64,000 bases of DNA from Burkholderiales bacterium Ga0077544 (GCA_001464355.1 LNEU01000023.1:62001-126000); one strand, 5' to 3'. Numbered from the stretch's first letter, positions 39,636 to 49,412 are shown. The notes: generated by a model not told the origin, from the sequence alone. Translations and numbers: made by a program.

Positions 39636-41549
39636 TTACGCCTTAGCGCGTGCCTCTATGGTTTCCCATTTCTCCAGCGCATCAAGCAACAAGCCGTCGA
39701 TTTCTGCAAAACGCTGATTCAAGCGTTTTGCTTCATCTGCCTGCTTGGTATAGATGCTGGCATCAGCCAGTTTCTCGGTAATCGCTTTTTGCTCTTCTTC
39801 CAACTGCGCGATCAAGGTTGGCAACGCATCGATCTCGCGCTGCTCTTTATAGCTCAGCTTTTTCTGTTTTGCAGCCGGTGCGGCTTGCGTCGATACGGCT
39901 TCAGTTTTAGCCTCAACTTTGCCCGAACCTTTAGGCGAACCAGCTGGAATCGCAGCAGGACGCACGCGCTCCCAATCGGTATAACCACCGATATATTCGC
40001 GCCACAAACCATTGCCTTCTGCAACGATTACTTGCGTGACGACGTTGTCGAGGAAGGTACGATCATGGCTGACCAGGAACACGGTGCCTTCATAATCTTC
40101 CAGCAATTCTTCCAGCAACTCCAGCGTATCGATATCCAGATCATTGGTCGGTTCATCGAGCACCAAGACGTTGGCTGGCTTGGCAAACAAACGGGCCAGC
40201 AGCAAACGATTACGTTCGCCACCTGACAATGACTTAACCGGTGAACGTGCACGCTCGGGAGCAAACAAGAAGTCGTTCAAATAAGTCATCACGTGCTTGC
40301 GTTGACCGTTGATCTCGACCCAATCACTACCCGGCGCGATCGTATCAGCCAAACTCGCGTTTTCATCGAGTTGCGCACGCATCTGATCGAAGTATGCGAT
40401 CTGCAATTTGGTACCTTGCTTGACGGTGCCCGAATCCGGCTCTTCCTGGCCCAGGATCATTTTCAGCAGCGTGGTTTTACCCGCGCCGTTCAAACCGATC
40501 AAGCCAACTTTATCGCCACGCAAAATCGTTGCGGTGAAATTCTTGACGATTACCTTGTCGCCGTAATCCTTGTTGATGTTTTCCAGCTCGGCCACGATCT
40601 TGCCTGAGCGATCGCCAGACGACACATCCAGTTTGACCTGCCCTTGTTGATCGCGACGCGCGCTGCGCGACAAACGCAAGGCTTCCAGGCGACGCACACG
40701 GCCTTCATCACGCGTACGACGCGCTTGCACGCCTTTGCGGATCCAGACTTCTTCCTGTGCGAGGAATTTATCGAACTTGGCGTTCTCGACTTCTTCGATT
40801 TCCAGCTGTTCTGCTTTGCGAATTTGATACGCGCTGAAGTTGCCCGGGAAGGACAGCAAACGACCGCGATCGAGTTCGATGATGCGCGTCGCGACGTTAT
40901 CCAAGAAGCTACGATCATGGGTAATGAACAGCACGCTACCTTTGTAATCGCGCAGCAAACCTTCGAGCCAGAGGATGGACGTAAAGTCCAAATGGTTAGT
41001 CGGCTCATCGAGCAGCAACACATCAGGCGCACTCACCAGCGCGCGTGCCAGCGCAACGCGCTTCTGCATACCACCGGACAAGGTGCCCATCAGCGAATCT
41101 TTGACCAGATTCAAGCGATCGAGCGTCGCTTCAACCTTGTGATTCAGATTCCATGCATCGGCGGCGTCCAGCTTGACTTGAATGTCGTGCATGCGCTCCA
41201 TCAAGGCTTCGTCGTCATCGCCGCCGAACTGACCTGTCAGCGCATCGTATTCGGTCAACAGCGCCTGCATATCGCCCATACCGGACGCTACTGCGTCATA
41301 CACGGACATATCTTGCGAAAAATGCGGCTCCTGCTCTACATACGCGATCTTGATGCCTTGCTGCATGACAAACAGGCCATCATCCAGCTTCGACGTGCCG
41401 GCGATAATTTTCAGCAAAGACGATTTGCCGGTACCGTTACGGCCGATCAAACCCACGCGTTCGGTGGTTTCCAAAGAGAATTCCGCTTTGTCGAGCAACG
41501 GGACGTGGCCGAACGCGAGCTGCGCGTTCGAGAGGGAGATGACTGCCAT
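39636..41549 (-). CDS. uup: ABC-F family ATPase Uup
   Basis: A 637-aa soluble protein with two ABC ATPase domains: Walker A GRNGTGKSSLLK and GLNGAGKTTLLK, signatures LSGGMQKRVALARAL and LSGGERNRLLLARLF. A C-terminal Lys/Glu-rich coiled coil (about 550-637) marks Uup, which binds DNA and limits precise transposon excision; ABC-F proteins also act on ribosomes. Start at ATG 41549 (MAVISLSNAQLAFG); the frame is open 15 codons further up without resemblance. Confidence 0.92.
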   Translation of the reverse strand: MAVISLSNAQLAFGHVPLLDKAEFSLETTERVGLIGRNGTGKSSLLKIIAGTSKLDDGLFVMQQGIKIAYVEQEPHFSQDMSVYDAVASGMGDMQALLTEYDALTGQFGGDDDEALMERMHDIQVKLDAADAWNLNHKVEATLDRLNLVKDSLMGTLSGGMQKRVALARALVSAPDVLLLDEPTNHLDFTSILWLEGLLRDYKGSVLFITHDRSFLDNVATRIIELDRGRLLSFPGNFSAYQIRKAEQLEIEEVENAKFDKFLAQEEVWIRKGVQARRTRDEGRVRRLEALRLSRSARRDQQGQVKLDVSSGDRSGKIVAELENINKDYGDKVIVKNFTATILRGDKVGLIGLNGAGKTTLLKMILGQEEPDSGTVKQGTKLQIAYFDQMRAQLDENASLADTIAPGSDWVEINGQRKHVMTYLNDFLFAPERARSPVKSLSGGERNRLLLARLFAKPANVLVLDEPTNDLDIDTLELLEELLEDYEGTVFLVSHDRTFLDNVVTQVIVAEGNGLWREYIGGYTDWERVRPAAIPAGSPKGSGKVEAKTEAVSTQAAPAAKQKKLSYKEQREIDALPTLIAQLEEEQKAITEKLADASIYTKQADEAKRLNQRFAEIDGLLLDALEKWETIEARAKA

Positions 41550-41675
41550 AAATGCCTGAGGATGTAAGGTCTGCGTGCGATTGCAGGCGACCAATTAAAA
41601 AGAGTAAATCAAGAATGAAGTCAGCATTGTACCGATAGCGGCGGCTATCTCGCTATTCTTTGCACTTTCGTCAGC

Positions 41676-41681
41676 TATAAT
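41676..41681 (+). promoter_or_regulatory. -10 box of tRNA-Arg
   Basis: Perfect TATAAT followed by a GC-rich discriminator (CGCGGGCGG), a combination typical of stringently controlled stable-RNA promoters. The -35 region is poor. The tRNA begins 40 bases downstream. Confidence 0.5.
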
Positions 41682-41720
41682 CGCGGGCGGAAGTGAGCAA
41701 CACGCATCACTTTCGCGCGT

Positions 41721-41795
41721 CTCGCCGTAGTTCAATGGATAGAACGAGTGCCTCCTAAGCGCTAGATACAGGTCCGATTCCTGTCGGCGGGACCA
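41721..41795 (+). tRNA. tRNA-Arg (anticodon CCT)
   Basis: A 75-nt cloverleaf with encoded CCA. Acceptor strands CTCGCCG / CGGCGGG pair (one T-G), D-arm GTTC-AATGGATA-GAAC, anticodon stem AGTGC / GCGCT with loop CTCCTAA giving CCT (41754-41756), T-arm ACAGG-TCCGATT-CCTGT. It reads AGG codons. Confidence 0.95.
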
Positions 41796-41868
41796 ATTAC
41801 CATGAACTTATCAATCCTTGCTGCCATTCAAATTCCAGCATTGCCATCAAGAAAAAACACTTGCACAG

Positions 41869-41902
41869 TAAAAAAAGCCCACGTCCGTTAAGACGCAGGC
41901 TT
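41869..41902 (-). terminator. Terminator of the chemoreceptor gene
   Basis: On the minus strand AAGCC-TG-CGTC / GACG-TG-GGCTT (two internal mismatches) followed by seven T. It lies about 95 bp past the stop of the chemoreceptor gene. Confidence 0.65.
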
Positions 41903-41996
41903 GTACAAATTTACCCAAACCTATAGTGGAGAGTGGTAAACCTGTGCCATCTTAAAAAGAATTTATTACCCTCTCGTGACACCCAGTCAAAAATCG

Positions 41997-43616
41997 TCAA
42001 GCAAGCAAAGGAATATTTTTTGATTGTTTTGTTAGCGAGGGGGCATGGTTATCAAGTTTAAAACTACCGACAGTTTGCGCCAATTTATCTGCCTGATTTT
42101 GCAATGAGGCAGCAGCAGCGGCGGCTTCTTCTACTAATGCGGCATTTTGCTGGGTAACCTCATCCATCTGCGAGATAGCCTGGTTGACTTGCTCAATCCC
42201 CGCGCTTTGCTCCTGACTGGCAAAAGCTATTTCAGCCATGATGTCCGTCACGCGTTTTACGCTTTCCACGATTTCGTCCATGGTGGTACCTGCCTGCGCA
42301 ACCAGACGTCCGCCTGCATCTACTCTCTCTACCGATGTCCCAATCAATTCCTTGATTTCCTTCGCGGCGGATGCTGAACGTTGTGCAAGGTTACGCACCT
42401 CCGCCGCAACCACTGCAAAACCGCGTCCTTGTTCGCCTGCGCGCGCCGCTTCAACAGCGGCATTTAGTGCCAGGATATTTGTCTGGAAGGCGATGCCGTC
42501 AATGACACCGATGATATCTACGATTTTTTTGGATGCATCGTTAATTGATCCCATCGTCATAACTACTTGCGACACGACGTTTCCGCCTTTCAATGCAATA
42601 TCGGAAGCCGATGTCGCCAACTGATTGGCTTGCTTCGCATTGTCGGCATTCTGCTTGACGGTAGAAGTGATCTCTTCCATGGAAGAGGCTGTTTCTTCAA
42701 GCGCACTGGCTTGCTGTTCGGTACGCGAAGACAAATCCAGATTTCCTGCTGCAATCTCGTTCGATCCAGTGGCAATCGCGTCGGTACCAAGTCGAACCTG
42801 CGTAACGATGCGCATCAGGTTTTCATTCATGTCTTTCAAGGCAAGCATAAGCTGCCCGGTTTCGTCCTTCGATACGACAGTGATCTTGGTGGTCAAATCA
42901 CCCGATGCAACGGTGCGGGCGATGCCGATCGCACTATTAAGCGGACGGGTGACGCTGGTGATAATCCAGTACGTGAATCCGGCACCAACGGCCGTCAGGA
43001 CAAACAAAGCAAACAATATGGTTTTTTCGGCAAGATCGCTCTGGGCTTGGGCAGCTTGTCGATTCTGTTCCCGGATCTGTGCCGAACGTTCACTCACAAA
43101 ACTGACGATCTGATCGATTTTCTGCGTAGGTTCACGGTCCATTCCTTTTACCAGTACATCGACCGTTTGCGCACTATCCACTTTTGAAGGATCGTACTGC
43201 TTGAGTGCTTCCAGATATTTTTTCTCAAGTTGATCCAGTGAAGATTTAGCTTCACTGAGCAGCGGAGTTTGAAGCTGAAGTTTGGCAAATACTTTTTCAA
43301 GCTTCACGAAACCTTCTTGGGTTTCCTTCCCTCGCTTAACAAAGTCGGTTTTGTATTTTTCAAAAGCATTTACATCTTGACCACGCAGTAGAATATTTTT
43401 CCATTCCTGAATCTGAATCTTGAAATCGACTTGTGCTTTTCTTGCAGTATCGACTGCCTTCTCAACATCCGACGCCTGCTGCAGCGTCAACAACATCAGA
43501 GCATTCGTCTTGTGAAGCGTACTCCACCCTATTAAGCCTAATGTGACAGAGCCCAGTATTAAAAACGTACTGAGAATAATAAGACGACTGGAGATTTTGA
43601 CGTTTTGAATGTGCAT
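41997..43616 (-). CDS. Methyl-accepting chemotaxis protein
   Basis: A 539-aa chemoreceptor. Two transmembrane helices (about residues 12-32 and 198-221) flank a helical periplasmic sensor domain of the four-helix-bundle type; a HAMP domain (about 222-275) and the signalling domain follow, with the hairpin tip [20 protein letters not shown]. Methylation helices contain several E/Q pairs. The ligand is unknown. No che or flagellar genes are nearby; it is a single gene with its own terminator. The C-terminus lacks an NWETF-type CheR-binding pentapeptide. Confidence 0.95.
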   Translation of the reverse strand: MHIQNVKISSRLIILSTFLILGSVTLGLIGWSTLHKTNALMLLTLQQASDVEKAVDTARKAQVDFKIQIQEWKNILLRGQDVNAFEKYKTDFVKRGKETQEGFVKLEKVFAKLQLQTPLLSEAKSSLDQLEKKYLEALKQYDPSKVDSAQTVDVLVKGMDREPTQKIDQIVSFVSERSAQIREQNRQAAQAQSDLAEKTILFALFVLTAVGAGFTYWIITSVTRPLNSAIGIARTVASGDLTTKITVVSKDETGQLMLALKDMNENLMRIVTQVRLGTDAIATGSNEIAAGNLDLSSRTEQQASALEETASSMEEITSTVKQNADNAKQANQLATSASDIALKGGNVVSQVVMTMGSINDASKKIVDIIGVIDGIAFQTNILALNAAVEAARAGEQGRGFAVVAAEVRNLAQRSASAAKEIKELIGTSVERVDAGGRLVAQAGTTMDEIVESVKRVTDIMAEIAFASQEQSAGIEQVNQAISQMDEVTQQNAALVEEAAAAAASLQNQADKLAQTVGSFKLDNHAPSLTKQSKNIPLLA

Positions 43617-43981
43617 GATGCCGCTTTCTTAAAAGGAGACGTCCAGAACTTACATTTAATTGCGATCGCAACAGATATGTAATGGATAACAGCATATTCC
43701 ATACCACGCATGTGATCAACGTTAAACCATACGGGCCTAAAGAGCCTCCATCCATAAGGCGTCAAATTGGTGGGAGCCGCTGCTTCATTTGCATCAAATT
43801 CCCCATATTCATGGGAGGAAATGCAATCGTCTTAATTCAAAATTTAACAATCAAAACCATCATAAGAAAATCATGTCTGCCGATCAGTGAATTGAGTGCG
43901 CTACCGCACCGAGTATCTGCGCAATCCCGGCTACGCTGTGTCCGTACCGTCAAAAAAACCAGCAACAATAACGGAGTCATC
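43617..43981. other. Divergent intergenic region
   Basis: A 365-bp region between the chemoreceptor and the glycine-zipper lipoprotein genes, transcribed in opposite directions. AT-rich, likely holding both promoters. I see no gene, repeat or strong palindrome. Confidence 0.4.
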
Positions 43982-44467
43982 ATGAAAACAACTCGAACAA
44001 AAAAAACATTCACGGCAATCGCTGTTCTTTCCGTAGCGGTGCTTGCAGGTTGCGCCACGCCCTACAATTCTGATCCAGGCGCGAATAACTATCCGCAAAC
44101 ACCTGTTTCGAATGCGCCGGCCTACAACTCTGCTTATGGCGTAGTTGATTCGATTCAAGTCGTACAGCAAACCACAGGTCGTAGCGGCATCGGTGCCGGT
44201 GCGGTAGTTGGCGGCGTTGTTGGCGGTTTGGTCGGCAATCAGATCGGCAACGGTTCAGGCCGTACTGCAGCCACTGCAGTAGGTGTCGTGGGTGGTGCGC
44301 TGGTTGGCAATCAAATTCAAAACAGCAACCAGCAAGTGCGTGACGTATATCAAATCGGTATCCGCCTCGACAGCGGCGCTTATCAAACCATGACGCTGGA
44401 TAACGTTGGCGATCTGCGCGTAGGTAACCGCGTACGTATCGAAAACGGTCGCGTTTATCGCTACTAA
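43982..44467 (+). CDS. Glycine-zipper 2TM lipoprotein (SlyB-like)
   Basis: A 161-aa outer-membrane lipoprotein: lipobox VLAGC with Cys 24, then a spacer, then a glycine-zipper segment (about 68-105, GIGAGAVVGGVVGGLVGNQI and a second GGALVGNQI), then a C-terminal beta domain ending RVRIENGRVYRY. SlyB-type proteins belong to envelope-stress responses. The ATG at 43982 has GGAG upstream; the reading frame is open 100 codons earlier without sense. Followed by two terminators in tandem. Confidence 0.88.
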   Translation: MKTTRTKKTFTAIAVLSVAVLAGCATPYNSDPGANNYPQTPVSNAPAYNSAYGVVDSIQVVQQTTGRSGIGAGAVVGGVVGGLVGNQIGNGSGRTAATAVGVVGGALVGNQIQNSNQQVRDVYQIGIRLDSGAYQTMTLDNVGDLRVGNRVRIENGRVYRY

Positions 44468-44480
44468 TCTGGCGATCAAA

Positions 44481-44510
44481 TATCGTTACCGATAAAAATC
44501 GGTAACGATA
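44481..44510 (+). terminator. Hairpin behind the glycine-zipper gene
   Basis: Perfect 13-bp stem TATCGTTACCGAT / ATCGGTAACGATA with loop AAAA, then TTGTTGT. It is an unusually long perfect repeat; it may also be a protein-binding site. Confidence 0.6.
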
Positions 44511-44535
44511 TTGTTGTACTCCATGAGTACGACGT

Positions 44536-44575
44536 AAAAAAGCCCGGCTTCGTTTACATGAAGCCGGGCTTTTTT
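44536..44575. terminator. Bidirectional terminator before the FAH-family gene
   Basis: A 16-bp perfect stem AAAAAAGCCCGGCTTC / GAAGCCGGGCTTTTTT with an eight-base loop; T-runs on both strands. Confidence 0.92.
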
Positions 44576-44592
44576 AATTCGGTGGGATATCG

Positions 44593-45288
44593 CTACACTA
44601 TTTTTACATTCAATTCGCCCAAGCCTTCAATCTTGCACTCCATCAGATCCCCTTTCTTCACTGCCGATACGCCGGCCGGCGTGCCAGTCATGATCAGGTC
44701 GCCCGCTTGCAGCGTGAAATACTGCGACAGGTAGGCAATCATTTCCTCCAGGCTCCAGATCAGTTTGTCGACCGTACTGCTTTGTTTGACGTGGCCGTTG
44801 ACGCGCAACTGAATCGCACGATTACCCGGTGCCCCTATCGCTGTGGCAGGATGGATAGGGCCGATAGGTGCAGATTGCTCAAACGCCTTGCCAGTATCCC
44901 ACGGACGGCGCAGGCTTTTTGCCTCGGTCTGAACATCGCGACGCGTCATATCCAAACCGATCGCATATCCCCACACATATTGCATCGCATCTGCAGCCGC
45001 AATGTTTTTACCCGTCTTGCCTATCGCTGCGACCAGCTCCAGCTCATACTGGAAATCTTCGGTCATTTCCGGATAAGGCAGTTCTGCTACCGTACCGTAG
45101 GCAATCGGGAAAACTGCGTCCGCCGGTTTCATGAAAAAGAATGGCGGCTCCCTGCCGGTACCGCCCATTTCAATCGCGTGATCGACATAGTTACGCCCCA
45201 CACAATAAATGCGATGAACCGGGAACATTGCATCGCTGCCGACGACAGGTACTGCCGCCGGTAGCACGGCGGGAATAACAAACTGCAT
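44593..45288 (-). CDS. Fumarylacetoacetate hydrolase family protein
   Basis: A 231-aa FAH-fold enzyme. YCVGRNYVDHAIEMG opens the domain; DFQYELELVAAIG and the following Asp form the metal site (E-x-E...D); MTGTPAGVSAVKKGD is the conserved C-terminal block. Members act as fumarylpyruvate hydrolases, acylpyruvases or oxaloacetate decarboxylases; the substrate is undetermined. The start ATG at 45288 has GAGGAG upstream. A divergent GntR-family regulator lies 300 bp away and may control it. Confidence 0.88.
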   Translation of the reverse strand: MQFVIPAVLPAAVPVVGSDAMFPVHRIYCVGRNYVDHAIEMGGTGREPPFFFMKPADAVFPIAYGTVAELPYPEMTEDFQYELELVAAIGKTGKNIAAADAMQYVWGYAIGLDMTRRDVQTEAKSLRRPWDTGKAFEQSAPIGPIHPATAIGAPGNRAIQLRVNGHVKQSSTVDKLIWSLEEMIAYLSQYFTLQAGDLIMTGTPAGVSAVKKGDLMECKIEGLGELNVKIV

Positions 45289-45480
45289 GACAACTCCTCG
45301 TTGGAAAAACACGAAACACTGATGCCCATTCATGTTTTATTAAAATAATCCGGTTACTTCAGCGAAAATACGTTTCGTGGAATTATGCCATCGGTGCTCA
45401 TTACTCGTTGTGCGTGAACTACTGACTTGATCCCAGGCGCTATTTTTGCTTGTAATAATTTTCTCCCACAAAACAAACTG

Positions 45481-45496
45481 GCCGGAATATTCCGGC
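45481..45496. promoter_or_regulatory. Perfect 16-bp palindrome, candidate operator
   Basis: GCCGGAATATTCCGGC, a perfect dyad in the gap between the FAH-family gene and the divergent GntR-family regulator. Position and symmetry fit a dimeric regulator site; which protein binds it is unknown. Confidence 0.45.
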
Positions 45497-45588
45497 ACAG
45501 CGAAAGACGAATCGTATAATCAACAAACACGCAGTAAACTGCCACCGAAAGCACAGGACAAACAAGGCGTTATCTCAAAGGTAGAGCG

Positions 45589-46287
45589 ATGATCACAGAA
45601 GAACAAGTAAAAGCATTGCAGTCAGAAATGGAAGGAAATGGTGAGAACCAGGCGCAGATGGCTTATCGCATCCTGGAAGAAATGATCGTTACTCTTAAAC
45701 TTCCGCCTGGCAGCAAGATTTCTGAAAAGGCCTTGAACCGTTCACTGGGCTTCGGCCGCACGCCTCTGCGTGAGGCTCTACAGCGCCTCGCTATCGAAGG
45801 CAACGTAAAAATCATGCCGCGCTCCGGCGTAATCGTTTCTGAAATCGATCTGGCCGATCAATTAAACATGATCGAGGTTCGACGTGAGCTGGAGAAAATC
45901 ATCGCCGGCCGCGCCGCGCGCCTGGCGATGGAAGACCAGCGCGTAGTTTTCCTGAAACTGGCAGAAGGCTTCGACCGTGCGGCGGAAACCAACGATGGAG
46001 CAATTTTTATCGAAACCGATAGAGACTTCAACAGCCTCTGTATAGAGACTGCTCAAAACAAATACGTGTCTTATGCAATCGGTCCGATTGAAGCGCAAAC
46101 CCGACGCTTCTGGTATTTGCACTTCAAACGTTTCGGCGATCTGGCGCGCGTATCGCAATTGCATGCACGCATCGCACGCGCGATTGCCGCCAACGATGAA
46201 GCCGGCGCGCGTGAAGCATCGGATCGTCTGATCGATTACGTTGAGGAATACACACGCAAGACACTGCAATTCATGGGCGGTCTGTAA
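45589..46287 (+). CDS. GntR-family (FCD) transcriptional regulator
   Basis: A 232-aa regulator. Residues 20-90 form the winged helix-turn-helix with ILEEMIVTLKLPPGSKISEKALN and GRTPLREALQRLAIEGNVKIMPRSG, the standard GntR pattern. Residues 100-225 are an all-helical FCD ligand-binding domain; the usual metal-binding Asp/His set is partly visible (D near RDFN, H in HFKRF and LHARI). The ligand is unknown. Divergent from the FAH-family gene and followed by a terminator shared with the transferase gene. Confidence 0.9.
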   Translation: MITEEQVKALQSEMEGNGENQAQMAYRILEEMIVTLKLPPGSKISEKALNRSLGFGRTPLREALQRLAIEGNVKIMPRSGVIVSEIDLADQLNMIEVRRELEKIIAGRAARLAMEDQRVVFLKLAEGFDRAAETNDGAIFIETDRDFNSLCIETAQNKYVSYAIGPIEAQTRRFWYLHFKRFGDLARVSQLHARIARAIAANDEAGAREASDRLIDYVEEYTRKTLQFMGGL

Positions 46288-46308
46288 ATATAAGCTCAGA
46301 TAAACTGC

Positions 46309-46336
46309 GAAAAAACGGCGGCATTGCAGCCGCCGT
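46309..46336. terminator. Terminator between the regulator and the transferase gene
   Basis: Perfect 8-bp stem ACGGCGGC / GCCGCCGT with loop ATTGCA; six T follow on the minus strand, so it mainly serves the minus-strand gene. Confidence 0.7.
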
Positions 46337-46410
46337 AAACTTGCATCAAGAAACAAGATCAAACGGAATCAGTCGTTTGACGTTAATTTCCACATCGACT
46401 TCCCCATCAA

Positions 46411-48006
46411 TCAGAAACCAGCAACAATCCCGTTACTGCGTGGATCAAAGCCACCTTCGAAGATACCATCCGCATTACGCACAATCGCGCCGGCATGGCC
46501 AACCATCTCATCGAACGCAGCTATTACATCTACCTCGTGACCCAGCGCCTGCAAGCCGGCAATCATCGCAGGTGAAAAGCGATTTTCCACTTTCAATGAG
46601 TCTGAACTCTGGCCCCAGGTACGACCGAGCAGCCAGCGCGGTGCCGTCACCGCTTGCTGCACTGCCTGCCCGAATACTGCATAACGCGTGAAAACTGCGG
46701 CTTGCGTTTGCGGCTGGCCATCGCCGCCCATCGTGCCGTACACCATCGTGCGACCATCGTCGAAATGCGCAAGTGCGGGATTGAGTGTGTGGAAAGGCTT
46801 TTTACCGGGTAACAATGCGTTCAGATGATGCGGATCCAGCGAGAAAGAACAGCCACGGTTTTGCCAGTTGATACCTGTTTTTTCCAGCACAACGCCACTA
46901 CCGAACTCATGGTAAATGCTTTGAATGAAGGACACTGCGCGCCCTTCACCGTCAATGACACCCATCCAGATGGTGTCGCCAGGGCCTTTACCCTGCCCCC
47001 ACGGCAGCGCCTGATCAATGCGTATCGCCGCGACATACGGCGCGAGAAATTCGTCGGTCAAACATTCCTGCGGATCTATCGTCATGTGCGCCGGATCGGT
47101 CACATACTTGTCCCGAATCGCAAACGCCTGCTTGGTCGCCTCGACGACGAGATGCACATATTCCAGACTATCTGCTTCGTACTGTCCCAGGTTCAAGCGA
47201 TCCAGTATCCCGATAATGATCAATGACACCACACCCTGTGTCGGCGGTGCCGAGTTGTAGACATCACCCAGACTGTGCTTGAGATGAACCGGTGCAACCG
47301 TACGCGCGCGATAGGCATTCAGATCCTGTAAGGTAATCGGGCTGCCAACAGCGGCTAAATCAACCGCGATTTGTTGCGCCAGATCACCGCGATAAAAACT
47401 GTCCAAACCATCTTTTGCCAAATTACGCAAAGTCGCCGCCATGCGTGGCTGCTTGAAACGTGTGCCAGCCAATGGCGCCTTGCCGTTCACTAAAAATGTA
47501 TCGGCAAATCCGGGCTGGCCAACCAATTCAGCATGTTTGGCGGAAGTACTTGCATACTGCGAGGGCGTCACTGGAATACCGTCCTCTGCATAGTGAATCG
47601 CGTCGCCCAGCAAACGCGCCAGAGGCAAGGTCCCGCCCCAACGCGCACTCACCTCCAGCGCTTGTTGCCAGCCGCCTATCGTGCCGGCAGTGGTATTCGC
47701 CGCCAGCGGTCCGCGCACCGGAATCGCGGCGAGATTACGTGCCGCATAAAAATCGGTGGAAACGGCAGCACCGGCCACGCCGCACGCTTCGATCGCCAAT
47801 ACCGGCTGCCCCGGTTCGGACATCACCCAAAAACTGTCGCCGCCTATACCGTTCATGTGGGGATAAACAACGGCAATCGCAGCAGCAGCGGCAACCATTG
47901 CTTCAAGCGCATTGCCACCATCTTGCAATACTGACTGTGCCGCCTGAGCAGCGAGAGAATGTGGCGCAACAGCCATACCGCGTGTTGCGTAGGTAGTATT
48001 TTGCAT
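46411..48006 (-). CDS. Gamma-glutamyltransferase family protein (no signal peptide)
   Basis: A 531-aa Ntn-hydrolase proenzyme. GGNALEAMVAAAAAIAVVYPHMNGIGGDSFW is the family opening; GDTIWMGVIDGEGRAVSFIQS contains the predicted N-terminal nucleophile Thr where the precursor would be cut; TMGGDGQPQTQ is the conserved C-terminal block. It starts at ATG 48006 with AAAGG upstream. It lacks a signal peptide, unlike classical periplasmic GGT, and resembles the YwrD-like branch of uncertain substrate. A second family member begins at the right edge of the window. Confidence 0.9.
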   Translation of the reverse strand: MQNTTYATRGMAVAPHSLAAQAAQSVLQDGGNALEAMVAAAAAIAVVYPHMNGIGGDSFWVMSEPGQPVLAIEACGVAGAAVSTDFYAARNLAAIPVRGPLAANTTAGTIGGWQQALEVSARWGGTLPLARLLGDAIHYAEDGIPVTPSQYASTSAKHAELVGQPGFADTFLVNGKAPLAGTRFKQPRMAATLRNLAKDGLDSFYRGDLAQQIAVDLAAVGSPITLQDLNAYRARTVAPVHLKHSLGDVYNSAPPTQGVVSLIIIGILDRLNLGQYEADSLEYVHLVVEATKQAFAIRDKYVTDPAHMTIDPQECLTDEFLAPYVAAIRIDQALPWGQGKGPGDTIWMGVIDGEGRAVSFIQSIYHEFGSGVVLEKTGINWQNRGCSFSLDPHHLNALLPGKKPFHTLNPALAHFDDGRTMVYGTMGGDGQPQTQAAVFTRYAVFGQAVQQAVTAPRWLLGRTWGQSSDSLKVENRFSPAMIAGLQALGHEVDVIAAFDEMVGHAGAIVRNADGIFEGGFDPRSNGIVAGF

Positions 48007-48538
48007 AAAAACCTTTGTATTAAATCCGGGCATTCATTAACTGCATTCAATATTCATTTCAAATCTTTGATTCCAAGTTCGGCTCAACCCAAGCCGCTCT
48101 TTTAATGGCTTGCCGCTACTAGCCATCACGACAACTCACTGCAATCGCACTCGCATATACGTATTTTACTGACATGTCAGATTTAATCGCAAGTTAATCT
48201 CAGTAAATAACCGTGTCAAGGATTGAAGAAGTTGTTCCAACTTTTTACACATGCAAATAGACGTCCAGCACTAATTTCAACTTAAGCAAACTTGATGCCA
48301 ATTAGAGATAGGAACGTAGAAGTACTACCATACGGGCAGTAACATGTCAGAAACTAGGCGCTTGATCCCTCGCTTGATTAACAGGCGCGAGTGGCGCCCG
48401 CTTTTAGTGCGAAAATGAGGCTGGAAACAGACTAGGTGCAAAACCCACCATGCTTAATGCACTCACCTGATCAAACAATTAACCGAAGAATCTAAGTCTG
48501 TGCGTGTCGATTCAATAACGAAGAATCGCCAGCGGCGA
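48007..48538. other. Gene-free intergenic region
   Basis: A 532-bp region between two minus-strand units. No gene. It contains the perfect 12-bp palindrome CTGACATGTCAG (48169-48180) and a second partial copy ACATGTCAG (48342-48350), possibly operator half-sites. Part of this must hold the promoter of the transferase gene. Confidence 0.4.
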
Positions 48539-48541
48539 TCA
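48515..48541 (-). terminator. Candidate terminator of the liv operon
   Basis: Stem ATCGCC(gct)GGCGAT on the minus strand overlapping the livF stop codon, followed by a T-rich tract. Short, so only a moderate call. Confidence 0.45.
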
Positions 48542-49264
48542 ACCTTCGCCCAGATAGGCTTCTTTTACTTTTGGATCGTTCAGCATTTGTTGTGCATCGC
48601 CTTGCATGGTGACCAAGCCCGATTCCATTACGTACGCACGATTCGCCGCTTGCAGTGCCAACTTCGCGTTCTGCTCCACCAACAAAACCGTGATCCCTTG
48701 TGCCGACACGGTACGAATGACTTCAAAAATCTTTTCCACCATGATCGGCGACAAACCCATTGATGGTTCATCCAGCAACAGCAATTGCGGATGACTCATC
48801 AGTGCCCGCGCCATCGCCAGCATCTGCTGCTCGCCGCCGGACAAGGTGCCGGCCATTTGCGCGGCACGCTCTTTCAGACGCGGAAAAACGCCAAACCATT
48901 TTTCGATATCTGCATCGATGGCCGCCTGATCATCACGTGTGAACGCACCCATCAACAGATTTTCATGTATCGACATGCGCGTAAAAACGCCACGTCCTTC
49001 GGGCACCATGGCCAGCTTTCTTTTGACCAGCTCAAACGAATGCAAGCCTTTGACAGGCTGCCCCGCATATTCGATATGACCTTCTATGCGGCAATCCGGC
49101 AAGGTGCCGGTAATGGCTTTCAATATCGTCGTTTTTCCGGCACCATTGGCACCGATCAAGGTAATCAGTTCACCCTTGTTGACTTCAAGATCGACGCCCT
49201 TGACGGCTTGAATGCCACCGTAGGCAACTTTCAAACCTTCGACTTTCAGAATGTTCGTGGTCAT
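48539..49264 (-). CDS. livF: Branched-chain amino acid ABC transporter ATPase LivF
   Basis: A 241-aa ABC ATPase. Walker A GANGAGKTTILKAI, signature LSGGEQQMLAMARALM, Walker B LLLLDEPSMGLSPI and the LivF-type ending DPKVKEAYLGEG are present. It starts at ATG 49264; the frame is open upstream but the extra residues are Arg-rich and unrelated. Last gene of livHMGF; it is separated from livG by 148 bp, unusually wide for this operon, and that gap holds a hairpin repeat. Confidence 0.95.
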   Translation of the reverse strand: MTTNILKVEGLKVAYGGIQAVKGVDLEVNKGELITLIGANGAGKTTILKAITGTLPDCRIEGHIEYAGQPVKGLHSFELVKRKLAMVPEGRGVFTRMSIHENLLMGAFTRDDQAAIDADIEKWFGVFPRLKERAAQMAGTLSGGEQQMLAMARALMSHPQLLLLDEPSMGLSPIMVEKIFEVIRTVSAQGITVLLVEQNAKLALQAANRAYVMESGLVTMQGDAQQMLNDPKVKEAYLGEG

Positions 49265-49344
49265 GCCTGATCTTTCAACTTTTTTAAATCTGGCGGGCCT
49301 TGAGCGCCGTCGCGAGCGGATGCAGGGTGGCAGGAGAAGTGCAG

Positions 49345-49408
49345 CCGTACGGAGGTACGGTGAGCATCGCAGTGTCGGTCTGCGTCTGCGCAGTAGGCGA
49401 ACAAGGTG
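49345..49408. repeat. Intergenic hairpin unit between livG and livF
   Basis: Perfect hairpin CCGTAC(ggag)GTACGG at 49345-49360, followed by GAACAAGGTGC near 49398-49408. Both elements recur in the infB-rbfA gap, suggesting a small dispersed repeat. Confidence 0.45.
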
Positions 49409-49412
49409 CGCA

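Noticed and set aside
40644-41567. Long open frame opposite uup (307 codons)
   Set aside because: Antisense to a clear ABC-F gene with both Walker sites; no independent evidence.
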